Under the pieces are notes generated by a model, which saw only the letters and a program-made list of their open reading frames with translations, was not told where the DNA came from and made no database searches. DNA of 46,582 nucleotides from a virus, in the IMG/VR virus record IMGVR_UViG_3300025886_000048, positions 1-46,582 of that record. One strand, 5' to 3'. A program made the position numbers and the translations under genes. Numbering within the stretch: the first letter of the stretch is position 1; each line of letters starts with the position of its first letter. Shown in pieces: positions 28,601 through 35,764 of the stretch.

Positions 28601-30585
28601 TCACCTGAAGCTATTGAAGGATTGTTTTCGCTTCCTTGGGCTACACTCCCTGTAATGAGAACACCGCGGGAAGAAGTAACCCATAAATTATTTGCTGTTA
28701 CGTGCCAATCATTATCTTCTCCACCTTCACTACTACCATAGGATCCAGTATATTCAAATTGACCTGTTGTTGGGTTAAATACTACAACGTTAGTACCACT
28801 ACCATTAGTATCTTCTGGGATGGCGGCCCATAAAGCACCACTTGCGCTTATATTAGCGCTTGCGGTTACATCAGCTTTTAATTCAATTCCATTAACATTA
28901 AATAATGCTAAATCATTTCGGTTATTAGTATCACTACCATTACCAATGATCATTAATGAAGTATCATTATTATGGGTATTATATTTACCCTGAACGTGTT
29001 GATATGAGCCTGAGGCGATGGTGCCTAAACCTTCAGCGTGAGAATAATACCCTTCTGTTATTGTGCTTTGGCCTTCAGTATGGGAAGCATCTCCTTTAGC
29101 AACACTATAAGCACCTTCAGCATGTGAGTATAAACCTATAGCTCGAGCACCCTGTCCTTCAGCATGTGAGGCGAAACTCTCCGCAATAGTAGTTGCACCT
29201 TCAGCATGAGAATTGAAACCCCCAGCTGTGGTATTTATACCTTCTGCGTGAGAGTTAGTTCCTGAGGCTATAGTACTATCACCTTCAGCATGGGAAGAGC
29301 GACCTGAAGCTGTAGATTCATTTCCTTCAGCATGTGAATATTCTCCAGAAGATATTGATCCTGAGCCTTCAGCGTGTGATCTAAGACCTGAGGCTATGGT
29401 TTTATATCCTTCAGCATGAGATGCAACTCCAGAAGCTATAGCCAATTGACCTTCAGCATGACTATAATCTCCTGATGCTGTAGTAAGACGTCCTTCAGCA
29501 TGTGTTGATGTAGCAGTTGTTAGAGTATTTTCACCTTCAGCGTGTGAATATAATCCTAAGGTATTAGTACCAAACCCTTCAGCATGGCTATAAGGAGAAG
29601 AAGCAGTTGTAAAATAACCTTCAACATGGGATGAATCTGCAACTGCGGTTGTAAGAGTTTTTCTACCTTCAGCATGTGAGTAGGATGCTAGAGTAATAGT
29701 ATCTCTACCTTCGGCATGTGAAAAACTGCCTGATCCTAATACATTTTGTCCATGAGCAAAAGCAGCGGTAGCGACTGCTTGTGTATTACTACCATGAGCA
29801 AAAGCAAAGTCTGCAGTAGCAGAAGTAAAATTATCTCCAATTGCAATAGGAGCACAAGCTGTAAAATCTACTACAGGAGAAGGACCCATTAATAATCCAC
29901 CACAACAATCTATTTGAACAAATCCAAAAGGATTAAATACTATAGTTTCACAATTCTCATTAAGTGGGTATATAGTAAAAGATCCTGAGGTAACTATATT
30001 ACCTAATATAGTATTAGTAGTAGTATTGTCACTTTTACCTAAAGTAATATTATTACCATTTACATCAATTAAAATTCCATTTGAATTAGCATGGTAAAAT
30101 CTATCAGTACCTAATCGGAAAATAGTATTATCATCACCATCTGCAAAAATTGCTTGGGTAGTTGTCCATTTAGAAGCATCAACTCCTCCTTTTGAAGTAG
30201 TAGTAGCCGATTTACCTAATTGGAGGGCGTCTAATTCTTGCTTGGTAAAACTTGATATAGAAGCTCCATCAACAAAATTTATAGATCCATCAGAAACATA
30301 AAGTTCTTTCCATGCTTGGGTAGGACTTCCTAAATTAAAAGAAGAAGTTGTTTCTCCACCTCCTACATCTGGGAGGATATTCCCAGAAATAAACAGGGTG
30401 TTATTTATGTCTACGCTTCCGTCGAATATGACGGTTTCTCCTGCTGCAGAAGATGTTGTTCCTAAACGAGCATTTATTACATCGTATAAGCTGTTAACTG
30501 AAGTTTTAGTATCATTAAATATAGAAGCACTAACGGCACTATCAGCACCGTTATTTGCTCTATCATCCCAAGTAATTTTTGCCAT
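25609..30585 (-). CDS. Giant YadA-head-repeat (SHAEG) fibre/adhesin
   Basis: A 1658-residue protein. The N-terminal 240 residues are a non-repetitive assembly region ('NNTTTNTILGN' type strands and a Cys-containing stretch). Three blocks of dozens of 14-residue repeats of the kind SHAEGxxTxASGxY follow; this is the Hep/Hag (YadA head, PF05658-type) left-handed beta-roll. Two connector regions (GSYQHVQGKYNTHNNDTSLM and the later QHVQGQWNIANSDSLMIIGN) divide the blocks, each followed by the same ISASGALWAAIPEDTNGSG and VTANNLWVTSSRGVLITGS stretches. The last 130 residues end DPSDPGTYFLKIK. Such head domains are trimeric adhesins, here probably a long host-binding fibre (inference). Confidence 0.88.
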   Translation of the reverse strand: MAKITWDDRANNGADSAVSASIFNDTKTSVNSLYDVINARLGTTSSAAGETVIFDGSVDINNTLFISGNILPDVGGGETTSSFNLGSPTQAWKELYVSDGSINFVDGASISSFTKQELDALQLGKSATTTSKGGVDASKWTTTQAIFADGDDNTIFRLGTDRFYHANSNGILIDVNGNNITLGKSDNTTTNTILGNIVTSGSFTIYPLNENCETIVFNPFGFVQIDCCGGLLMGPSPVVDFTACAPIAIGDNFTSATADFAFAHGSNTQAVATAAFAHGQNVLGSGSFSHAEGRDTITLASYSHAEGRKTLTTAVADSSHVEGYFTTASSPYSHAEGFGTNTLGLYSHAEGENTLTTATSTHAEGRLTTASGDYSHAEGQLAIASGVASHAEGYKTIASGLRSHAEGSGSISSGEYSHAEGNESTASGRSSHAEGDSTIASGTNSHAEGINTTAGGFNSHAEGATTIAESFASHAEGQGARAIGLYSHAEGAYSVAKGDASHTEGQSTITEGYYSHAEGLGTIASGSYQHVQGKYNTHNNDTSLMIIGNGSDTNNRNDLALFNVNGIELKADVTASANISASGALWAAIPEDTNGSGTNVVVFNPTTGQFEYTGSYGSSEGGEDNDWHVTANNLWVTSSRGVLITGSVAQGSENNPSIASGEYSHAEGRNTTAAGDYSHAEGYFSEANGNYSHAEGNNTTSNGVGAHAEGQSTVASGQYSHAEGHGTNAFALYSHAEGKDTTSNIGAIGSHAEGSNTNTNGIYSHAEGENTITYASWSHAEGHLNYTALPAIGSHVEGVSNITSGSYSHVEGGQNVSKGDYSHAEGRHNVSYGPTSHAEGQYTIASGSTSHTEGWYTSTGELAVASHAEGFYAKVLGGYAHAEGFYTIAEGNSSHAEGNNTLAIGDQSHAEGYFTSASGLTSHAEGKETEAFGEASHAEGQYTLASGSFSHAEGSGSIASGSWSHAEGWNTISIGLSSHAEGENTVALGERSHAEGINTLALGPVSHAEGDTTLASNKAAHSEGRFTTASGASSHAEGQNTLASAFAAHSEGRFTTASGVYSHAEGQSTIASGQEAHAEGNNTLASGDQSHAEGVSTISSGLYAHSEGSGSLASGQSSHAEGQDTQATSLNSHAEGSSTVASGKSSHAEGLGTIAQGENQHVQGQWNIANSDSLMIIGNGINDLNRSNLALFNSNAITLNASVTASNDISASGALWAAIPEDTNGSGTNVVVFNPTTGQFEYTGSYSVVDTGSFYYSSSVNLNEITFYQGDGTTEILTINTGSGGEDDDWHVTANNLWVTSSRGVLITGSMAQGDPNNVVQFNSFAHGQQTSATGENSHAEGLNTQAQQSYDHAEGRSTIASGGNSHAEGFTTIASAPSSHAEGESTTASGDSAHAEGQNTLASGEGSHTEGYFTTASNSWAHAEGQSTLSSGRASHAEGLETTAQGWYSHTEGRDTLTEGQYTHAEGRITSASGDYSHAEGWDTKALGNYSHAEGYLSVAEGQYSHAEGNATYAGGIAAHAEGQLTSASGVYSHAEGFKSLASGDFTHVGGAFSTGSHDYTHVHGQALKDGRNHQTVIGQYNNSGSVAAGLSNISDALFVIGNGVSDAGRKNILVVNYANGIYLDAASLPTSEPTETNRIWREEDPSDPGTYFLKIK
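26663..26721 (-). repeat. 59-nt direct repeat within the SHAEG gene, copy 1
   Basis: Identical over 59 bases to 28652-28710, inside the connector encoding HVTANNLWVTSSRGVLITG. The exact identity contrasts with the diverged SHAEG repeats around it. Confidence 0.9.
26858..26934 (-). repeat. 77-nt direct repeat within the SHAEG gene, copy 1
   Basis: Identical over 77 bases to 28748-28824, and nearly identical for about 20 more bases after one mismatch. It encodes PEDTNGSGTNVVVFNPTTGQ. Confidence 0.9.
28652..28710 (-). repeat. 59-nt direct repeat within the SHAEG gene, copy 2
   Basis: Second copy of the 59-base unit at 26663-26721, about 2 kb upstream in the same gene and in the same orientation and frame. 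Confidence 0.9.
28748..28824 (-). repeat. 77-nt direct repeat within the SHAEG gene, copy 2
   Basis: Second copy of the 77-base unit. Together with the 59-base repeat it marks a duplicated connector module. Confidence 0.9.
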
Positions 30586-30606
30586 GTTGTTGAAATTGAT
30601 TTATTT

Positions 30607-30615
30607 ATAAATATT
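30607..30615 (-). promoter_or_regulatory. AATATTTAT element upstream of the SHAEG gene
   Basis: TAATATTTATAAATAAATC on the coding strand, 21 bases before the ATG; also palindromic with TATAAATA. Confidence 0.4.
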
Positions 30616-30622
30616 AAAAAAG

Positions 30623-31321
30623 TCAGTAAATTGGATTGTCAATGTAATAATCTCTTAAATCTTCAACTATTTCATTCCTGTGATTGGACTTTAAAGTGAT
30701 TGCTTCTAGATTTTTAACTTTACGTGATGCTTTGTATAGATATTTAAAACCAGAATCTGATTTTTTCTTTAAGTCTGTTTGGTGTTGATCCCCACATACC
30801 ATCATTTTAGAGCGTAAACCCAAACGTGTTACAATCATTTCCATTTGTTCGTGTGTTACGTTTTGGGCTTCATCTACAATAACACATGAATCCAAAAATG
30901 TTCTACCTCTCATAAATGATACAGGTACAATTTCTATTTTACCATCTTTAATAAATTTTTCTACTTTAGCTTTGTCATATAAAGTAAAAAAGTTTTGATA
31001 GATAGGTTGTACCCAAGGATCCATTTTTTCTCTTAAATCACCTGGGAGGAATCCTATATCTTCTTTTGATACTGTAGGGCGTGTAATTATTACTTTTTGG
31101 TATACTCTCCTAATTAAACCATCTAAAGCTATTTGGCAAGCTAATAATGTTTTACCCGATCCCGCTTGTCCAGCTAATAAGGTAATTGTATTATCTAATA
31201 TTACTTGTTTAGCTTCTTTCTGTTCGTCGTTGAGTGATACTTTAAATTTAATTGGGTTCTTCACTACTTTTTTTTCTCTGAAGATTTCTTCAGCTTTTGG
31301 GGTGGTATTGAAATGGGTCAT
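30623..31321 (-). CDS. phoH: PhoH-like P-loop ATPase
   Basis: A 232-residue protein using the ATG at 31321 (MTHFNTTPKAEE); an upstream Met at 31342 would deepen the overlap with the PSD gene and is less likely. The core is a PhoH-family AAA-type ATPase: Walker A GQAGSGKT at residues 51-58, the PhoH segment TVSKEDIGFLPGDLREKM, and Walker B VIVDEAQN at about 147-154. PhoH is common in marine phages. A nucleotide-hydrolysing, RNA-related role has been proposed for the family but not settled. Here it overlaps the PSD gene by about 32 bases and forms the end of the metabolic cassette, suggesting co-expression. Confidence 0.92.
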   Translation of the reverse strand: MTHFNTTPKAEEIFREKKVVKNPIKFKVSLNDEQKEAKQVILDNTITLLAGQAGSGKTLLACQIALDGLIRRVYQKVIITRPTVSKEDIGFLPGDLREKMDPWVQPIYQNFFTLYDKAKVEKFIKDGKIEIVPVSFMRGRTFLDSCVIVDEAQNVTHEQMEMIVTRLGLRSKMMVCGDQHQTDLKKKSDSGFKYLYKASRKVKNLEAITLKSNHRNEIVEDLRDYYIDNPIY

Positions 31322-32039
31322 TTCTAAAATTAATTTTAACAAGTTTGTCTAATCCTGCATTTACATGCATTGTATCTTTTAAGACAAGGTCAAAATCGTA
31401 TCTTTCATCCAAAGGAAGAACTAAATCAACTTGTGATCCCCATCTTATAAGTGAAAAACGTTCATTTTGCGACACAGGCGCATTTTGATCGTTAATAAAG
31501 GGGGCAATTACATTAACATCTTCATCAGCTATTTGTACTAAGTAATAAGTATAATCTAATTGTGGAGAATATATTTTATTTAACATTCTCTCATTGTATT
31601 TAAGATACTCTAAATTGTTGGGGTTAATCGCAGCATTTAAAATATCCTTTTCTACAGCAAGCATAGGTTTGTTAGTAGATTCTATGGGATCTAATCCTTT
31701 ATATTGTAGTATGCCTGCATAGGGTATTCTATTTATATGAACATCATAAAATGACATAAATATTCCAATTACAAGAGACGGTTGATTATAGTGTTTATCA
31801 CCAAGTACGTCTTGTAAAGTGTAATTCATACCTTTAATTTCTACTATAGAATCAGTAGGATTTTCTATAAATTTTTGGTATAAAATAGTGCCGTCTGCTG
31901 GGGAGTAGAAATGTTTGTAGTCTATATAGTTGGGACGCATGGGGTCCCTAAAAAAGAATGTGTTTGATAATTCTCCTACTTCTAACTTCGAAAGCTCAGC
32001 TACTTCTCCGTCTAACCAATCTTCTAAATATTGAGCCAT
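31290..32039 (-). CDS. psd: Phosphatidylserine decarboxylase (short, bacterial/archaeal type)
   Basis: A 249-residue protein with all signatures of the PSD family, whose enzymes turn phosphatidylserine into phosphatidylethanolamine using a self-generated pyruvoyl group. Visible are FFFRDPMRPN near residues 28-37, SPADG at 46-50 (catalytic Asp 49), GIFMSFYDVHINRIPYAG near 92-109 (His 101), and ERFSLIRWGSQVDLVLP near 193-209. The Gly-Ser at 201-202 is the usual self-cleavage site, leaving pyruvoyl-Ser. No N-terminal membrane segment is seen; short-type PSDs associate peripherally. The gene starts by TAATG overlap with the DDAH-like gene and ends inside phoH. Auxiliary metabolic function in host lipid remodelling is inferred. 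Confidence 0.92.
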   Translation of the reverse strand: MAQYLEDWLDGEVAELSKLEVGELSNTFFFRDPMRPNYIDYKHFYSPADGTILYQKFIENPTDSIVEIKGMNYTLQDVLGDKHYNQPSLVIGIFMSFYDVHINRIPYAGILQYKGLDPIESTNKPMLAVEKDILNAAINPNNLEYLKYNERMLNKIYSPQLDYTYYLVQIADEDVNVIAPFINDQNAPVSQNERFSLIRWGSQVDLVLPLDERYDFDLVLKDTMHVNAGLDKLVKINFRNDPFQYHPKS

Positions 32040-32953
32040 TAAAGTAAGGATTTAGTATAATCAACGTAATTTAAGTGCATTATCATACAACTTAACATAG
32101 CACCCGATTTCATATATTCTGAAAGGTTAAAAAATACTGGTTCTAGTCCTTCATTAAAGCATATTTTTTCTATGCTTTCAATTTTATGTTTTTCAGCTTC
32201 ATAATTTTCATCTGCTCTAGTCATTTCAGAAATGTTAGAGGCACATAAGATCATGTTACCTAAACGTACAGAATTAGTTAAACCGTTAAGAGCATCGTCA
32301 ATTTCTACGTTTACTATGTTAGTATACTGTGATAATTCAGCTAATTCATCTTCATTGAAGAGTTCCGTGCAAACTAATGTTTTATCCATAGTTAACGGGA
32401 AAATAGAACAATCGAGGTGATATAAATATTCATCAACCATTTCAAGTTTAATGATTTTCATATCAAATTCTTTTTCCATCCATTCATAAGCTTTGATATC
32501 TGAACGGATTCCATATCCCCCTACATAAACATTGTCATAAAGATATTTTAAGTCTGCTTCTCCTTCCCATTTAAAAGGGCACATGTGGACTTTATAATTC
32601 ATTAATTCAAAAAATGGTTTTCCTACTTCTTCTTCACCTTGGCGAGGTTCTGAAGTGAAGTTAGCCATGATGATATTATTTGAATCTTTAATATGGGGAA
32701 GGTAAATACCTAAGTTAGCAACATAAACTAAATCTTGATAATTTCCTTTGGCAGGAAGATTACACACAAGTCCATTACCTGCTACAAATTGGTACAAATC
32801 TAAAAATTGTCTATAAGCGTTTCCTTTATTTATTTTTAACGCTTCTTCCTCCAACTCTTGCATCCAAACATTATTTGGAACTGCTGTGTCTAATGTGAAG
32901 GGGAAATTCATAACAAATGCCGGGATTGGCAACTGAGAGGGTGTCTCTTTCAT
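32039..32953 (-). CDS. DDAH/arginine-deiminase-like amidinohydrolase
   Basis: A 304-residue protein with the plan of the guanidino-group modifying (GME) superfamily: NYQDLVYVANLG near residues 71-82, KWEGEADLKYLY near 128-139, YVGGYGIRSD near 143-152, YHLDCSIFPL near 178-187, and SGAMLSCMIMHL near 283-294. The expected catalytic residues are visible (Asp/Glu of the EGEAD motif, His 179, Cys 289). Family members hydrolyse arginine, methylated arginines or related amidines to citrulline-type products, or transfer amidino groups. The precise substrate cannot be read from the sequence. It is the first gene after the capsid terminator, has a TATATTTAT element 26 bases upstream, and is coupled by TAATG to psd. 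Confidence 0.85.
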   Translation of the reverse strand: MKETPSQLPIPAFVMNFPFTLDTAVPNNVWMQELEEEALKINKGNAYRQFLDLYQFVAGNGLVCNLPAKGNYQDLVYVANLGIYLPHIKDSNNIIMANFTSEPRQGEEEVGKPFFELMNYKVHMCPFKWEGEADLKYLYDNVYVGGYGIRSDIKAYEWMEKEFDMKIIKLEMVDEYLYHLDCSIFPLTMDKTLVCTELFNEDELAELSQYTNIVNVEIDDALNGLTNSVRLGNMILCASNISEMTRADENYEAEKHKIESIEKICFNEGLEPVFFNLSEYMKSGAMLSCMIMHLNYVDYTKSLL

Positions 32954-32979
32954 TTAATATATACTTTTATTGATTTATT

Positions 32980-32988
32980 ATAAATATA
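32980..32988 (-). promoter_or_regulatory. TATATTTAT element upstream of the DDAH-like gene
   Basis: CTATATTTATAATAAATC, 26 bases before the ATG and 21 bases beyond the gp23 terminator stem: a terminator-then-element order as at gp19/gp26. Confidence 0.45.
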
Positions 32989-33009
32989 GTATACCTACTA
33001 GAGAATAAA

Positions 33010-33033
33010 AAAGCCCCACCGAAGTGGGGCTTT
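33010..33033 (-). terminator. Intrinsic terminator after gp23 (UUCG loop)
   Basis: The minus-strand hairpin AAAGCCCCAC TTCG GTGGGGCTTT has a perfect 10-bp stem and a UUCG loop, and is followed by TTTATTCTC. It lies 25 bases beyond the capsid gene stop and separates it from the DDAH-like gene cassette. Confidence 0.9.
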
Positions 33034-33058
33034 CTCTTAGTATATTCTAAACTCTATA

Positions 33059-34675
33059 TTAGATAGTGTTTAAACCTGCTACCATGATCTTAGCATAGTA
33101 TTCAGGTCTCAACATCTTCTTAGCGTAACGAGTCAAGAGACCTTTTCTTGGAGTGAAGGTCGTTGGATCGTATACGAGAGGAGTCATGATCAATGGAATG
33201 TAAGGAGCGAAAGTAGCACCTGTTTCCAAGAATTGTGAACCTCTGAAGCCTAACAAAATAGTGTTTTCAGTCATGTATGGGTTCTTGTAAACTTCATACT
33301 TAGCATTCAAGTTACCAACTTTCTGGATACCGAATGCATAGTTCATAGTTTCAGCATCAGCACCATCAGCAGCAGCGAATCCTGGGATTGATTCCAAGAT
33401 AGTACCTACTGTTGGAGAACATACCATAAAGTTAGCACCTCCTCTTAAAGTTAACTGGTGGATCTTGTTAGATACCTTGTTTAACTTAGTACCAAGAGTT
33501 TGGAACCACTGACCTTGTGTATTGTAGAAAGTACCGTTATCTACTGCACCCGTACCATCAAATTGTTCGTTGTTTTTAGCTGACCAGTATTCAGTAGTTA
33601 AGGCATTTTCAACCAACATACCGAGGAGTTCCAAATCGATCTCAAGAGCGATGTACTCACTCATGATAGAAGTCAACTCAGCTTCAGCATCCAAGCTGTG
33701 GTAAGCATTCAAATCTTGTGCGAACTCAGGAGTCCATACAGCTTTGAGCTTTTTAGTCTTAGCAACGATTGCTTCAGACTTCATCTTGATGTTGATTTCT
33801 GGGATATCGATTGTTTCGTTTTCATTGTTGAGGGCAGTATTACCGTCCTCGAAGTCACCTCTGTATTGATCAGTTGGTTGTTGTACGTAAGTAACAACTA
33901 ATCCTGAAGGATCAGTACCATCAACACCTTGAGCAAATAAAAATACGTTAGTACCAACAACATTGTTGTAAGCAGCAACGTTTGAAGTGATAGTTGAACC
34001 AGAAACTGTAAAGCCTCTAACACCTGCTAAATCAGGATTGGCGAAAGAAGTAGTAGCAATTTCAAGTTTCTTCAAAGTACCAGCTACGATTGAAGATGAT
34101 AAAGCGGCATCATATCCAGTATCAGCCCAAGAAGCTGTTGTTGCAGTTGCAGTAACACCAGATTGAGTTACCTGTGAAGAGTAGGTCCATCTACCCGCAC
34201 CATACAAACCATCTGTAGGAGTAGCAGTAGTGTCAGTAACACCGTACAAAGAACCTGTACCGAATACATTACCACCTGCATTGAACTTACCACCTAATTT
34301 TTCAGTACCATACTGGAAATCAAGGAAGAACACAAGGCCAGAAGGTAAGTTCATTGGTTGAACGCTAACGAAATCTTTCGCTGCAATTTGACCAAATACC
34401 TTTCTTACGAGAGGAAGAGCAATACCCGCCCACTGTTCACCGGTACCTGCTTGGAAGTTACCTACTGAAGCGAGTCCACCACCTGTTTGAGACGTTTCAA
34501 CAACGAGTTGTTTCGCCTGATTTTCAAGGATCAAAGACATATTGTTTCTGTCCATCTCAGAAGAGAGGCCTTCTAACAATCCTGTCCGTGACCACTTATT
34601 GGCTAACTTAGCGGCATCAGACTGAACTGATTTCCACTGGTTAGCACTCTCTAAAAGAGAATTTAAGTTTGACAT
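33059..34675 (-). CDS. gp23: Major capsid protein gp23
   Basis: A 538-residue protein with gp23 hallmarks: a helical N-terminus, an internal GEQWAGIALPLVRKVFGQIA followed by KDFVSVQPMNLPSGLVFFLD segment, and the C-terminal pattern SQFLETGATFAPYIPLIMTP with LTRYAKKMLRPEYYAKI. T4 gp23 is cleaved by the prohead protease after residue 65. Here the motif LVVE ends at residue 60, followed by TSQTGGG, and LILE ends at 51, both candidate cleavage points. It follows the scaffold gene with a 24-base A-rich leader and is followed by a strong UUCG-loop terminator. The GC-rich, codon-optimised look of this gene relative to neighbours fits high expression. Confidence 0.97.
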   Translation of the reverse strand: MSNLNSLLESANQWKSVQSDAAKLANKWSRTGLLEGLSSEMDRNNMSLILENQAKQLVVETSQTGGGLASVGNFQAGTGEQWAGIALPLVRKVFGQIAAKDFVSVQPMNLPSGLVFFLDFQYGTEKLGGKFNAGGNVFGTGSLYGVTDTTATPTDGLYGAGRWTYSSQVTQSGVTATATTASWADTGYDAALSSSIVAGTLKKLEIATTSFANPDLAGVRGFTVSGSTITSNVAAYNNVVGTNVFLFAQGVDGTDPSGLVVTYVQQPTDQYRGDFEDGNTALNNENETIDIPEINIKMKSEAIVAKTKKLKAVWTPEFAQDLNAYHSLDAEAELTSIMSEYIALEIDLELLGMLVENALTTEYWSAKNNEQFDGTGAVDNGTFYNTQGQWFQTLGTKLNKVSNKIHQLTLRGGANFMVCSPTVGTILESIPGFAAADGADAETMNYAFGIQKVGNLNAKYEVYKNPYMTENTILLGFRGSQFLETGATFAPYIPLIMTPLVYDPTTFTPRKGLLTRYAKKMLRPEYYAKIMVAGLNTI

Positions 34676-34699
34676 TTTGTTTTTGTTTTAAAGTTAAAG

Positions 34700-35692
34700 T
34701 TAATTAATACCTGCTAATTTTTTAAAGCGAGATACCATAGCATCTTCTTGAATAACGTTTTCATTCAATTGACGTTTTGGAGCAACACCCGCAGGTTTAG
34801 AAGCCATACCTAATGATTCTCTAATGTTAGATTTAGTAGACTTAGCTACTAAATTTTCATTAAGAGTTTCAAAAATAGATTTTGCTCCTTTTACTGTTTC
34901 GGCTTTATCAAAAGCCTTTAAAACCTTAATTTTTTGATTTTCTGTGAGGTTTTTACCTCTAAAAATCTTATTAGTGTAGAGTAATTTAGAGTTTAACAAG
35001 TTAACTTCATTAAGATCAGAACGTAATTGGTTGATTACTTCCTTAGCTTCCGCTAATTCTTCTTCCATTTTTTCCTTTTCTTCATCAACTTTTTCTTCTT
35101 CTAATTCAATCTCTTCCTCAGCTTCAACATCCATTTCCATTTCTTCTCCTCCTTCTTCCTCTTCTTCATCAGTCATTTCAACGGGGTCTCCACCAGCTTC
35201 GAGTTCACCAGAAGCAACCATGTCTTCGATAACATCTTCGATCATGTCTTTTAACTCTTCTTCACTCATGTCCTCAAGATTGATTTCTTCTTCTGTTTCA
35301 ACTTCAACTTCTTCTTCAGCTTCATCCATATCTTCAGCTTCGTCCATTTCGTCCTTAGCTTCTTCTATGTCTTCACCTTCTTCAAGTTCAAGTTCAGCAA
35401 GAATTTCATCTAAATTGAGTTCTTCTTCCATGGAATCATCATAAGCTTCATCCATTTCCTTTTTACCATAGCCTTCTTTTTTCATCTTAACTTCTTCTTG
35501 CTTTTCTTTATCAACTTCAGCGAGGTCCATTTCTTCATCCATGTCCTCCATTTCGTTAATTTTTTGAGCAAGCATGTTTTTAAGATGAGGTGTGAAAGCT
35601 TCTTCTAAAGCGGCTTTCGCATTTGCGATAGCGACTTCTTTGACTGCTTTTGCATCAGCAATAGCGTCTGCTAACAAATCTCTGTTTGCCAT
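34700..35692 (-). CDS. gp22: Prohead core scaffolding protein gp22
   Basis: A 330-residue protein. Residues 70-215 are extremely acidic (long Glu/Asp runs), with coiled-coil heptads around 205-235 (EEELAEAKEVINQLRSDLNE). The C-terminal part contains LLYTNKIFRGKNLTENQKIK followed by AFDKAETVKGAKSIFETLNE, the gp22 C-terminal motif known from T4-like phages. The protein forms the prohead core around which gp23 assembles and is degraded by gp21. It sits directly between the protease and the capsid genes, as in T4, and is preceded by a long leader with two hairpins. Confidence 0.93.
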   Translation of the reverse strand: MANRDLLADAIADAKAVKEVAIANAKAALEEAFTPHLKNMLAQKINEMEDMDEEMDLAEVDKEKQEEVKMKKEGYGKKEMDEAYDDSMEEELNLDEILAELELEEGEDIEEAKDEMDEAEDMDEAEEEVEVETEEEINLEDMSEEELKDMIEDVIEDMVASGELEAGGDPVEMTDEEEEEGGEEMEMDVEAEEEIELEEEKVDEEKEKMEEELAEAKEVINQLRSDLNEVNLLNSKLLYTNKIFRGKNLTENQKIKVLKAFDKAETVKGAKSIFETLNENLVAKSTKSNIRESLGMASKPAGVAPKRQLNENVIQEDAMVSRFKKLAGIN

Positions 35693-35715
35693 TGTTCCTA
35701 AATTTTTTGGGAAAG

Positions 35716-35738
35716 TACGCTTATTCTGTAGAAGCGTA
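35716..35738 (-). promoter_or_regulatory. 5' leader hairpin of the scaffold gene (proximal)
   Basis: The minus strand contains TACGCTT and AAGCGTA, a 7-bp stem around a 9-base loop, within the leader of about 100 bases before gp22. It is not followed by a T-run on the minus strand, so it is more likely an mRNA structure than a terminator. The function is inferred: stability or translational control. Confidence 0.5.
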
Positions 35739-35764
35739 ATAGTGATTATTAAAAATAATATTAG

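Noticed and set aside
18140-30585. Diversity-generating retroelement acting on the fibre genes
   Set aside because: No reverse transcriptase or template repeat is seen in the window; repeated stretches are either exact connectors or ordinary diverged repeats.
31322-31342. Longer PhoH start at 31342
   Set aside because: The extra seven residues (MLKLILE) would lie in the coding end of the PSD gene; the ATG at 31321 is enough and gives the usual PhoH N-terminus.
35031-35444. Plus-strand Ser-rich ORF
   Set aside because: It is the complement of the Glu/Asp-rich scaffold gp22, whose identity is clear from position and C-terminal motif.
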